Below, in pieces: positions 10,959 to 21,951 of a stretch of 64,000 bases of DNA. The DNA is from Pogostemon cablin. Taxonomy: Eukaryota; Streptophyta; Magnoliopsida; Lamiales; Lamiaceae. Under the pieces are notes generated by a model, which was not told the DNA's origin, searched no databases, and saw nothing but the letters and a program-made list of their open reading frames with translations. Every line of letters begins with the position of its first letter. Within the stretch, counting starts at the first letter, position 1. The position numbers and the translations under genes are program-made. Location: positions 25,922,064 to 25,986,063 of the forward strand of contig CM042997.1 in the NCBI GenBank assembly GCA_023678885.1, written 5' to 3'.

Positions 10959-11848
10959 TCACTAAAAGTAAAGGAAAAAATCATTTCTTATATTCCCTTC
11001 ATCCCATAAAATATTTCACATTATACTTATTTGTTTGTTTTACAAAATCCTTTACATTCCCAAAAAAAGTGACATTATTTTATTCAAAACTTTAAAAGTT
11101 ACTTTAATTTCAAATTTTCACTTTTTTTTCACACATATACCATTACTTTATATCTTTTAATTACATAAAAATATTACAATACTCTCTAAAATTAATAAAA
11201 TTTGTTAAATGTGAAACGTTTTATCATAAAACGGTAGCGGTTTGTTCTTGCAGAATTCATTACATGAGACAGTATTACACAAGGTATTGTCATAATTATA
11301 TAATATTAAATAAACATATGTTAAATTGCAAAATTTGAATCGGTAATTGAACTTTCATAAATTATAAATCTGACCTCAACTTATTTCTACGACTAAATCA
11401 ACATCTTCCAAATCAAATATTGTTAAAAGCGTTCGAAAGCAGACAATTCACGTTAATTGCCTATAATTGCTTTAATATGTGAATAGTTAAAACATACACA
11501 TTTGTGCATGTAAATAAAAAATAAATCAAATATGAAAATTGATTGATGCTAATATGAAATCTAATGTAAGTATCATTTTGGAAGAACGTTACACTTTTAA
11601 ACAAAGAGTATTACTTTAAAAATATTTAGTGTTATTCTTTTGAAAAGAATTATAAATAATAATTATTCATTTATTTATATAAAAGAATATCACATTAGCA
11701 CTCCATTACATTGCCTTTCAAGTATTTATTATTTATTTAATTATTTTAAATTCTTTTCGATCCCAACAAACAAGTGTTGGACTCATACAACATTTTCTAG
11801 AAATAATAACTTTTATTTTCTTTGTCCTGAGGATAATTGTACCTTTTT
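10959..11848. other. Intergenic DNA with degraded Stowaway-like element
   Basis: A degraded Stowaway-like element is suggested at about 10992-11236: TTCCCTTCATCCCATAAAA at the left, and an inverse-like ATCATAAAACGG at the right. The rest is AT-rich with no gene recognised. Confidence 0.4.
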
Positions 11849-12882
11849 GGGATTAAAACCATTTCAATCTCATAATTTTTCTTATGATCTATTTTAATCC
11901 CAATAAAAATAAATTTGACAATTTAATCTTATCAGTGAAGAAATAGGATCAAACACGTCCTATTTTCGCTAGAAAACGCTGACATTATCGTAAAATAGCC
12001 ACGTCACAATCGGAATCGTTGATTTCCGGCTAGGGTGGTGACATGGCGCCCTGATGGTAGGTGGGACAACGGGAAAAAAACCTATTCGGTCATATAACTT
12101 TTTTCATGGTCTATTTTAATCCCAATAAAGATAAGTTTGTCAATTTTAGTCCCATCGGTGAAGAAATAGGGACAAACACGTCTTATTTTTGTCGAAAAAA
12201 CACTGACATCACCTAAAAATGACACTTTGTTTTAAAGGATTTTAATGTGTAGTGAAATGAGAAAAATAATATTTTAATGTATAGTGGGTAATTGTATTAG
12301 TGTAGTAGGTGGGTCCCATATGGATATAATAATTATTTTGTGTAGGTCCCATCAACCAAAAAAGAAAATGTATACTTTGTTTTGGGACGGACCAAAATAG
12401 AAAAGTGTACCTAGTTATGGAACGGATGGAGTAATTAATAAGGATATAGTTTTTTTATTGAAAAGATCGGTTGAAATATGAATAGGGATAGGTCTTGCGT
12501 GAGACCATTTTATACTTTTTAGCTGATGTCAGCATTTTCCGGCAAAAATAAGACGTGCTTAGCCCTATTTCTTCATGGGTGGGACTAAATTGATAAACTT
12601 ATCTTTATTGGAACTAAAATAGACTATAAAGAAAGTTATGAGACTAATTAGGTTTTTATCCCGTTGACTCAACTGCCATCAGCGCGCCACGTCATCATCC
12701 CGGCCGAAAATCGATGATTCCGGTTATGATGTGGCCGTTTTCCAGTGATGTCAGCATTTTTCGGCGAAAATAGGACGTGTTTGGCCCTTTTTCTTCACCG
12801 ATTGGACTAAATTGAAACTTATCTTTATTGGGAATAAAATAGATCATGAGAAAAGTTACAGGATTAAAATAGTTTTAATCCC
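11849..12882. mobile_element. Mutator-like fold-back element with 9-bp target duplication
   Basis: A 1,034-bp element starts GGGATTAAAAC and ends with its exact inverse GTTTTAATCCC. It is bordered by a perfect 9-bp direct repeat TACCTTTTT (11840-11848, 12883-12891). Each arm is about 360 bp (to about 12210 and from about 12520). Within each arm a segment of roughly 110 bases containing CCCAATAAAGATAAG and a CACGTC word is present twice, so the whole element carries four copies. The arms also share a GC-richer block around CGGAATC and CATGGCG. Long inverted repeats with a 9-bp duplication indicate the Mutator superfamily. It has no open reading frame. Confidence 0.82.
12214..12433. mobile_element. 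Stowaway fragment inside the fold-back element
   Basis: The centre of the Mutator-like element contains Stowaway-type sequence. The words TTTTAATGTGTAGTG and GGGTCCCATATGG are followed by a right end GGAACGGATGGAG and TA. The left TIR is lost or badly degraded. The interior is like that of 5264-5520. It occupies the loop between the two arms. Confidence 0.6.
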
Positions 12883-13624
12883 TACCTTTTTGTAAGATCC
12901 ATATTACGTGTATACCTACAAATTGGAAATAACACAAATTTTTTTATTTTATTTTTTTTAATAACACGTACTGTTTATCTTGAATGGAATCAGTAATCAG
13001 ATTCTCTATTTTAATGTTATTGAATTACACAAAATGTTCATTTTTGCATGTCCCCAAATTTTACATCACACTATAATTAAACGTAAAATTTCATGCTTTA
13101 TATAAATCTTTGAAAGTATATTGCATATATACAAAAATAATAAAATATATTTTCTTAATCTTCATAGGTGCATCACTGCATGCATGTATTCTCATATAGA
13201 AGGAATATGAGCATTTATGATGGAAATATAAATACAAATGAATTTCATTATCACCCTTCATATCATTCAAATTCAAATTAGATAAAATGATGCGTAACCA
13301 AACCATTAATTAATTAGCATTTTATGAGAAAGGTTGAGAAATAAAATTATGCACTTTCAATCTAAATTCCAAGAATTTCTCTCATAAATAATTTAAACAA
13401 AAAAGTACAAGAAAACATGAGAAACAATTAATAATTAAAAATAAAATAAAATAAAATTAAAGTGACGTGTGACGTTCCTCGAGCCAACATTTTGACCATT
13501 TGGCCGTGAGGACCGTTTGGGGAACTGCTAATTTTGATACACGTGTCGAGTTGGCTCCAGTGTACTGCAACGGAAATTATAGGGTCAAATTTTTTAATGG
13601 GCAAATATTTTTAAATTTTTTTCT
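12883..13624. other. Intergenic DNA, one GC-richer pocket
   Basis: No gene recognised. The pocket at about 13465-13580 has a balanced base composition and holds an ACACGTGTC G-box-like word near 13540. It could be a lost promoter or transposon end, but nothing supports a gene next to it. Confidence 0.4.
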
Positions 13625-13850
13625 TTTGTGCCCACTTTTTTATGCAGATATCTAAAAATGATCAAAATAATAAAAAGATCATAACAATATAATTGTAATT
13701 TTTGAAAAAAAATATTATAAAGTCAATTTTTTCATATAAAAAAATTGACTAATAATTTTTTTTTCAAAATTACAATCATATTATTATCGAGTTAGATTTT
13801 TTTTTTTTTTTTGACATTTTTAAACATTCACGTAAAAGTGTACGCAAACA
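13625..13850. mobile_element. MITE with long central hairpin
   Basis: The ends TGTGCCCACTTTTTTATGCA and an inverse of GTACACTTTTACGTGAATG are similar. A strong AT-rich hairpin of about 2 x 45 bases lies in the middle (13688-13785). Flanking sequence on both sides contains AAATTTTT, possibly an 8-bp duplication of the hAT type, but low complexity makes this uncertain. Confidence 0.5.
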
Positions 13851-14138
13851 AATTTTTAAAACTTGAAATGCCCCTATCGTGTAATACCCTTTCTATATTT
13901 CGACAACAATCAATTAATTTGTCTGACACCTATTACTGCTTTTGGATAACTCCAATTAATATGTTCATTTAATTTTATTTATTTATTTTCCTGCACCTGT
14001 GTCTATTATGTTATCTTTGCAGATTATCCATCCTGTATTCTCAGATTCTTTTAAATTTTTATTTTAGGTGCATGTTATATATTTATTGTTTGGGGTGTAA
14101 TATTGGATAACAATAAAGATTTTCAAGTGAAGAAAATG

Positions 14139-14313
14139 AGTGAGTCTTTTGTGCGCCCAAGCACATGGATTTAGATCCGTATCCCTTTACAATTTCTGTG
14201 TCCCTTTATAATTTAAACTTCCTAACAATACATAAGTTTAAATATAATAGGGAGGAGAAGGGCTGTATTCACATAGGAATACGGACCGTGTCCCCATGGA
14301 AGCATGAACTTTT
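14139..14313. mobile_element. CG-tipped inverted-repeat element, copy 1
   Basis: The left end has TCTTTTGTGCGCCC, and the right end reads inversely with AAAAGTTCATGCTTCC. The interior words AATACATAAGTTTAAATATA and CTTTATAATTTAAA match those of the element at 62098-62270. A non-autonomous element of unknown superfamily. Confidence 0.55.
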
Positions 14314-15171
14314 GCCGAAGTAAATATAAACTCTAAGAAAATGTTTATATTTTTTTTTCCTGCATACATGTTACTTTTAGTGTCTCGTTTTTCATGCTCG
14401 GATTTTTGCGCTCTAATTAGAATTTTTTTTTTGATAACTTTTATTAGAGTAACATGCATGATTAATTAAATATTAAATAATACTACTTATATTTTTTAGT
14501 TTAAACTTTTAAATGAGATTATATTTTTTATTTAACAAAATATTATGTCCTAAAATGGATTTAGGGTTTAACCTCAATGTCATCTATTTAAAAATTCCAC
14601 AAAACAAATCGTGGGACAAATGAGGGGCGTTAGAGTGATCTAATTATATTATTAAATAATAATAATACTGTTTTCTATAATATTAAGTTTTTAGGATCAG
14701 TTTACAAGGGTTTATTTTTAATGCTTTATTACAATACCCTTATCTAAATATATTTTAATATATTTGATATATTTTTCTATCATTTTTGCCCATTGACGAA
14801 GACAAAATTTCTGCTAGTAATTTCGCCGGAATCGAACTCATTGGTGTTCGAGAATTTTGTTTTCGTTTGAATGGGTAAGATTCAGTTTGTGAAAAAGAAT
14901 ATATTTTCCAGTACGAAGTTCAGCTTTGAGAATCCAAATACCATTTTACACAGAGAAATTCAAATTGAGAAGATTCTAATCAAACAAAAAATTACTTACC
15001 TTAATTATTGGAACAATCAGAGCTTAAAATTCTGCTTATATTTCTTAATAGCAAACAGAAATTTAAAAATCATACATTTGAAATATTGCCAAAAATAAGA
15101 TAAAGATTTCCAAATCACAAATCCACAGAGAAATCAATTCTTTGAAAAATCTCCTCTGCCCCTTCTTATTC
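14314..15171. other. AT-rich intergenic DNA, no gene seen
   Basis: Nothing recognised. An open frame at 14871-15098 has AT-driven codon use and no domain, so it is not called as a gene. Confidence 0.5.
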
Positions 15172-15552
15172 TTAACTAAAGATCTTTTCCCAAATCTCAA
15201 CTGGAGAGTTAATGGGGGAGACGAAGAGGCCGGTGCCGGATTTAAGAATGAGAGCCAGGGGCGGCGGCAGATCCGACGGCTGCGGCGTAGGTGATTGAGA
15301 AAGGTGAAAGTGGGGAAGTTTGTGGAGAGAGAAAGGGAGAGGTCGGAGGGGTGGTTGGCGGTGGTGGGGAAGTGAGAGAGGAATGGGTAATTGAAGATGG
15401 TTATGGAGGAGGAGCGGCGGAGGAGGGTGGTGATTGTCTTGGAGTTTGAGTGAAACCTTCATCGTCGGACTTGCAGTTACCTTCCCTTCTTCGTCCTCCG
15501 ATTGGATTTTGATATCGCAGTGAAGAACCCTAGTTCCTCTCCTCCCATCCAT
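15172..15552 (-). pseudogene. Decayed 5' gene fragment with alternating frames
   Basis: On the minus strand an open frame runs from a start at 15552 to a stop at 15172 in DNA much richer in GC than its flanks. A second in-frame methionine at 15460-15462 starts M-K-V-S-L-K-L. Downstream, one other frame reads a protein-like stretch with I-F-N-Y-P-F-L and L-S-L-S-L-S-T. The first frame then resumes with L-I-L-K-S-G-T-G and S-P-I-N-S-P. Read together these resemble the N-terminal exon of a conserved plant protein family, possibly envelope-associated, that I cannot name from memory. The alternation implies compensating indels, and the homology ends abruptly. A captured or truncated gene piece is the best reading; a real small His/Pro-rich protein is the alternative. 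Confidence 0.45.
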
Positions 15553-16184
15553 CGTATTCAATCTGAGAAGAATATGACAAGTTAAATTTTGGTTTTTAAT
15601 CGAGGGCAAAATAAAATTTTCTTACCATTAACCTGAGAATTATCCCCTGCAATTTTTTAGGGTTGAGGACCTTTCTTCGGTCCGGGCGATAAAAGCCTGA
15701 GTTATCCTCGGGCTCAACCCTCAAAGTACTTAGTAATTAATTAGGGTTGAGTAGGGGACCTTTAGAGTTTGTAACTTTGATATTATATTAAGACTTAAGT
15801 GATCATCTTCTCTATCAGTTTAAACTTTAATGGTCATGACTCTAATACCATAAGTGATCATTTCATTTAAAAATTTAAATTTATAAAGAAATGCATAATT
15901 TAAATTTATAAAGAAATGCATAATTAAAAATATGATAAAGGATAAACTATTATGATTAACATGATTAATTATGTGAACCATTGCAATAATATTTGCATAA
16001 TCAATTATTTGGTTATTTCATCAAGAAAAATAGAAGTGGAACTGAAAATAAAATTTTCATTTTATAAAAATTGATAAAAAATATGATATGTTCGGAAAGT
16101 TTGTGCATATGAATACGGTATGTAACGTATACGTGTACATAACGAAATATTATTGTTTCAATTTTATAATTTAAGCAAAAAAAT
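15553..16184. other. Intergenic DNA with small tandem repeat
   Basis: No gene. A 26-base unit containing AAATTTATAAAGAAATGCAT is duplicated at about 15880-15930. The rest is AT-rich. Confidence 0.5.
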
Positions 16185-16580
16185 AGAGTGAGACTTGCGT
16201 ATGTCCGGACGTACGTTGTGCGCCTTTAGAATTTAGTATTATAAATAAGGGTACATTATTTTGTTCTAAGGAATATACACTTTAATTAATAAAGGTACAC
16301 CATTTTGTTCTAAATGGTATACACTTTTCATTATATTTTTTATTTTTCTTCAGAAAATAAAGAGTACACATTTTTATATTAAATGATATACAATTTAACA
16401 TAAAATTCTAAAGGCACACGGAGTGTGCTTCCGTGCGCCCGGGCGCACATAAGTTTTTGCCTTGTAAAATAAATGGTACACATCTTTATACTAAAGGGGT
16501 ATACAATTTAGCACAAAATTTTAAAGACACACGGAATGTGCTCCCATGTACCCAGGCGGCGGACACACACAAGCTTTTAC
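16185..16580. repeat. CG-tipped element family, copies 2 and 3
   Basis: One end lies near 16188-16235 (ACGTTGTGCGCCTTTAGAATTT). A facing end with TGCGCCCGGGCGCACA lies near 16432-16450. A second, more degraded copy of that facing end lies near 16520-16575. Between them, words such as GGTACA and ATACA recur, apparently a small internal tandem expansion. The palindromic CGCCCGGGCG core is shared with 62098-62270. Confidence 0.55.
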
Positions 16581-19500
16581 CAAAAAATAAGCTATCTCAT
16601 GAAATGAATTTTTAATCGGTTACAGGTAATTATATTTTAATAAATATTGATATAAAAAGTGATAATTTTTTAAGTAAAATATTCAAAATAATTCATAGCA
16701 TAAAAAAAATTAATGAAAAAATATAACTTCTATATAAAAAATGATGATTGATTAAAAAAAAAAGTATAATGATGATCTTAGCAATAGATAGTCTCACAGG
16801 TTAAACGAACTAAGCACTCAAAAATAACTCAGTAACTGGTGTCTCATTAAGTTTTTTTTTTTTTTTTTTTTTTATGTGTGTTCATTTAGTTAAAGTAAAA
16901 CTAATAGGAGTAACAATGTTTTATAAATGAACAGAGTTTGAATATGAGCAATCTAATCCAATATTTGTATTTGGTAGTGTATTGATTAACAAACCCCTTA
17001 AAAGCTTGATGTAATAATTAATTAATTTATTACTATCCCCATCCAATCCAACCATAAGATATATGTAATTCCTACTACCGTTTACAAAGTATTCATTTTA
17101 CATTTTGAATGTCTATTTTAAATGTATTTATTTCCTTATTTTATTATTTTGAGCGTCCACTTCAAATGTGTCAATTTCCCTTATTTAGTAAAAAAATAGT
17201 ATATCATATGGCCCATCATTTCACTCTAATACAAATACAATTATCCACTTTACATATAATAATAATATTACTTAATCCACGCACAAAAAGTAAATGATTA
17301 TCTTTCAAGTGGTTGAAGAGATTATTAAAGAGTATTATTTTAAATTAGTACTCTAGAATGAGAGATTCTACCTTTTGTACCTATTATTTTGAACTCGAAC
17401 TCATTATTTTGATGAGCTTTTTGATGAGCTTGATTATTGTTAGTGTGACTTAATTAGATATTAAACAACTCACATTTCTATTAGCTTAAGATTTTAAAAG
17501 AAGTGATCATTTAACATTGTATCAGAGTTATGACTTAGCAGGTGCTCGTTTAACATGATATCAGAGTCGAGACGAAAGCTTCACGCGAAACCGAAGCTCA
17601 AAACATGGAAAAGTTCCACGCGATTTGGTTACATTTCTAGTGTCACACGAAGATTGCTCTAAAATTTATTATTTGTTTTTAACGTTTAATTTGGGGCTGA
17701 AAGAGTAAAATTTTGGATAAGGCTGATTTATATAATTATTCATAATAATTTAGAGTGATTCTGGATACAACTACGCTAATGATGATCATAATAGTTTTGT
17801 TAAATTCATCATCATTCGGAAACATGGATGTATGATATATATGATGTGATCACTCGAAATGTAGTGTTCGCTGTCTTTGTTGTCGCAGCCCTTTCCATTG
17901 ATGGATAAGAGCTAGGGCAAATGAAGATCGGGAATCGCCATAGTTTTTGGCCCGTGTAGATTGTTTGTTTGATTTTGATCAAGCGTGTCAAATGGTGAAT
18001 TAACTCGCCTAATTACTCGCGCAAAACATACCCTATGGTAGATCAATTACAATTTGGAATAGCATGTGAATTGTGATGTTCATTCAAAAGGATGGAATGA
18101 ATAAACTCTTTTTCAGGTCCCGCCATTTTCTCATTTTCATGGTTGATGAGTTAACTCGTCGTTACCAGCAACGGCGTCGCCGCCGTAATTTCTCTCACCG
18201 CCGACGTTTGCGGCTGAATATGCAGTGACTGCACAAATTCGATTCGCACTGGGCATAGCGCATCCAGTTAGATTTGGTGAGTGATTTTCGATTTGATTCA
18301 CTGAGGTTCTTTTGCCATGCGTCGTTTACTTTTCCGATGACATTGTGTATGTGAGTTTTTGCGTGGTGATGGCTGTTTTTAGTTATTCCGTACTATTTTC
18401 AGCTTGCAGTTCGTATGTCTCTGTTACAGCTTTTATACTGTTGAACACTGGCAGTCCTCTACATGAATTTCTTATGTTTTCAATGAACGTGTTTGCAATG
18501 AGAAAGAGAGATAGATGGCATGAAAGTTGTATAGAGTAATTTCGAGCTTGTATTGGGAGAAAACAACCCTATCATCAGCAATCATGATCAGGGTTAATTG
18601 CTTATTTGTTCTGGTTTGGTAAGAATTGAGATGTGTAGAGATTAGAGGGTAGCTGACATGGCGAGGAATATTTGTTTCTCAAGTCATTTTCTAATTCAGC
18701 ATAAGTAGACTTTCCTTGAATGCTTTTAATTGTTAGTAATATCATTTTACATTGATTTATTTTTATTGGTTCAGTAATTGAAGGACAATATGATTCTATG
18801 AATACTTTGACACAACCTGTGAATATAGAGACAGACAATAAAAAGATTAGATGCAGCCTATGCTGCACTTCAACTCTACAACTTCTGCATCAGACAGTTT
18901 CTAGAGTAGTAAATGCTTAGAAAAGATATTGGATGCCATGAACTGCTGTTGTGGAGTTATATGGAGTCGGAACGTGGAACAGTAAGGATTTTCGATCTGA
19001 TTCATCTGTTAAGCCAAACAGCAATTCTTACTGCTAATTGTCTGCCACTTGCATTATGGTTGGTTCTTCTGCAGTTCTTCTACTTCCTGTTTCTCTTTAC
19101 ATTCCAATCTCAATTTCATGGTGAAAGAAGAAGAATGATGAGAAAAACTGCCTTGAATTTCCATATTTTCTTGTTATATATGTAGTTAATCTCAAACATA
19201 CTAATTTTTCTAATGTGCCTGTAAGGAATGTATGTAAAATCTTAAAGGAATTGGCATCAGAACTCATTCATGTTGGGAAAGATGTGCATTAAACTACTGC
19301 ATCATGTACTATATTTAGTCAGTTTGCAGAGTTGTTAGGAACTATTGAAGGATTAAAACTAAAGAAATAGCCCAAACTCCAACTGAAAGCTAACTCTCCT
19401 GCATGGAATATCTTGAGTTTTTTGTTTTTTCCTTGTATACTTAGGTAAGGGTCAGTTGCAGAGAAGTTAATTTAATTCTAATGGTAGTATAAGTTCTAAT

Positions 19501-19694
19501 AATGCTATATCTTGAAATTCTCTTCTGCAAATGATTGTTTAAATGTGTGATGCAAAAGAGCCTAGCACAAGCAATCTATTTATTATTATTCCTTGGTTGA
19601 TAGTGTTGATTGCAATAGGTACCTTTTAGGCACTTAACAGTTAGTTAATTTGTGCTTTTCAGTGATACTGTCCCAATTACTTTCATGTTCACAT
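16581..19694. other. Intergenic region, possible non-coding transcript 3' part
   Basis: AT-rich to about 17880, with remnants at 17520-17570 that read GTATCAGAGT twice. These resemble tRNA-Met primer-binding sites of decayed retroelements. Around 18130-18290 base composition becomes balanced, with CGCCGCCG words, a 29-codon open frame starting at 18139, and a donor-like GGTGAGT near 18280. This could be the first exon of an unrecognised or non-coding gene on the plus strand. No conserved protein can be followed into 18300-19694. Confidence 0.35.
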
Positions 19695-20826
19695 ATTAAT
19701 TATTTACTTCTTGGCTTGTGACTTCTCATATAGAATGAGAATTAGGGAAATAATTGAGCGCCTATGGATCCAACGTTCTGATTTTTTTTATTTATGTACA
19801 CAACTTTAGTACTTTTCTGTACTTTTTTTATCATATAACACGTGGGAGAGGAAATTTTCTTTTGAAATCTGGAATGATGATTTCTGTGAACAGCTGACTG
19901 AGTTGAATTTTGGCTTTCTACTTTGCAATTTTAAAGTTGAATATGTGATTTTTTATTTATTTATCTTTTAAATTTGGACTTGATGCGTCAATTAAACAAT
20001 GAAAACAGGGTGAATTTTCCTTGGTTGGTCTCCTTTCAAGCAACTTCAATTTTAAGATTATATACATATATATAATGTACTGATGCAGTTTAAGGACTGG
20101 TATAAGGGGTCAAGTTTCCAGTCCAAGGATCGCTGCTGATTGCACATCCACCGCTTGTTTTGAGTGGCCTAATTCTCCTTGAGTGTGTTACTTTGGGAGG
20201 CTCAAATTTGATCTCTTTCCTAGGCTGGAAACAGAAATATAAGCACGAATGTATATCACTATTAATTATTTACTTCTTGGCTTGTGACTTCTCATATAGA
20301 ATGAGAATTAGGGAAATAATTGAGCGCCCATGGATCCAACGTTCTGATTTTTTTTATTTATGTACACAACTTTAGTACTTTTCTGTACTTTTTTTTATCA
20401 TATAACACGTGGGAGAGGAAATTTTCTTTTGAAATCTGGAATGATGATTTCTGTGAACAGCTGACTGAGTTGAATTTTGGCTTTCTACTTTGCAATTTTA
20501 AAGTTGAATATGTGATTTTTTATTTATTTATCTTTTAAATTTGGACTTGATGCGTCAATTAAACAATGAAAACAGGGTGAATTTTCCTTGGTTGGTCTCC
20601 TTTCAAGCAACTTCAATTTTAAGATTATATACATATATATAATGTACTGATGCAGTTTAAGGACTGGTATAAGGGGTCAAGTTTCCAGTCCAAGGATCGC
20701 TGCTGATTGCACATCCACCGCTTGTTTTGAGTGGCCTAATTCTCCTTGAGTGTGTTACTTTGGGAGGCTCAAATTTGATCTCTTTCCTAGGCTGGAAACA
20801 GAAATATAAGCACGAATGTATATCAC
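19695..20826. repeat. Near-perfect tandem duplication, about 566 bp
   Basis: Copy 1 (19695-20259) and copy 2 (20261-20826) start with ATTAATTATTTACTTC and end with CACGAATGTATATCAC. By eye the only differences are one C/T in the word GAGCGCC(T/C)ATGG and one extra T in a T-run. No coding capacity is evident. The near identity implies a very recent duplication or an assembly artefact. Confidence 0.93.
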
Positions 20827-21105
20827 ATCTTGGGTTGTTAATACCATATATATATTCTTGAGTTCAGCAAATCGGGTTGCAAGCTGTAAAGTCGAAACTA
20901 GCATTAACTAAACTTTCTTACAGTGGAGACATGCAGAATAGGGTGCAAGACATGAAAAACAACGAAGTGGGAGATGAAAGCAAATGTAAGAAAAAGTGGA
21001 AATCAGGGGGAGCTTAAATTCTCTCTTGATCGAACTAAGCAGCTGAGATTTGTTTTCATAAGGAGTTGATGGTATGCACAGAACATAAGAGCATGAAGTA
21101 GGCAA
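20827..21105. other. 3' flank of the LBD gene
   Basis: This stretch follows the LBD stop codon on the minus strand and probably holds its 3' untranslated region. No other feature seen. Confidence 0.4.
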
Positions 21106-21951
21106 CTAATGCATACTTCTCAACAGTGATTGCAGGTAATAGTCTTGGTTGAGTTCTTCATGTAGATAATAGTCTTGGTTTAGTTCCTGAAGCAGCCTCT
21201 CAAAGATACTTGAGTCGAAGTACCCTTCAGAAATTTCATCTTCAGTTCTGGGAAGCTGCAACTCCATGTAGCTGCAGCAAGCTTGATTCACTGATGCATG
21301 TCCTGAATGTAAAACTGGCAGACTGAAATGATTAGTGCAGTTATTCATGATATCAGATTGTGTTGCAAAGTATGGGTTGCTGGTCTCATAAGGTACAATC
21401 TCAACTCCTAGATGAGCCATTTGGTTTCCGATGGTTTCAATCTCCTCCTCAAGGCTGGCCACCTGCAATTGAAAAGAATTTCCTTTCTTTTAGGAATTAC
21501 GCTTTACTAGATGCTACACTTAGGTGTACACCTGCCAAAACTTTTTCATTAAACATGTGACAAAATACACGTAACTACTTGATTACTATAGAACTACCGA
21601 TATCCCCCCAAAAAAATAAATATACATATAAATATTTGTGGGAACTGAATCGTAATTTGAAACCTGTTGTTGCAGGGCAAAGATATGGGCAACACAACCA
21701 TAAACAGGGTCTTGCATACGTGCAAGGGCTTCATAAGATATTGTTATGGCAGCATCACTTCTAGTATGCACAGGGAGATGTGCTAATAGCTTGGAGACAT
21801 TGCTTGCACCAAAAACCTTGTGAACAGCTGCAAAGTGAGTCGCAGCTTGCTCGTAACAGAAATAAGGTGCGAAAATGCATTCATTAGTGCACCTTCTTCT
21901 TAAGAATTTGCAAGCTCCACATGAAGAGCTAACTCCAGTCATTGTCCGCAT
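21106..21951 (-). CDS. LOB-domain (LBD/ASL) transcription factor, class I
   Basis: Two exons on the minus strand: 21951-21664 and 21462-21106, with a 201-bp GT-AG intron placed in phase 0 right after the F-A-L-Q-Q-Q motif. This is the conserved LBD intron position. The product is 214 residues, or 211 if the second methionine (M-T-G) is used. The LOB domain holds the C-x2-C-x6-C-x3-C zinc-binding block (C-G-A-C...R-C-T-N-E-C), the GAS block (F-G-A-S-N-V-S-K-L-L) and a coiled-coil-like segment just after the intron. The sequence resembles the LBD16/18/29/33 subgroup of class I, most like LBD33 by memory. LBD factors act in the nucleus in lateral organ and root development, often downstream of auxin. 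A 10-residue duplication (E-L-N-Q-D-Y-Y-L twice) sits near the C-terminus. Confidence 0.93.

Noticed and set aside
13465..13580. Promoter of an unseen gene
   Set aside because: A G-box-like word alone is not enough and no coding sequence follows on either strand.
14871..15098. 75-codon open frame on the plus strand
   Set aside because: AT-driven composition, no domain, no promoter signal; expected by chance in this DNA.
17520..17570. Two GTATCAGAGT words as a retroelement primer-binding site
   Set aside because: No LTR ends on either side; only a remnant can be inferred.
18312..18539. 75-codon open frame after the balanced-composition pocket
   Set aside because: Its start lies inside an apparent intron-like stretch and it shows no family resemblance.
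20160..20538. Open frames inside the tandem duplication
   Set aside because: They span the duplication junction and have no homology; artefacts of repeated non-coding DNA.
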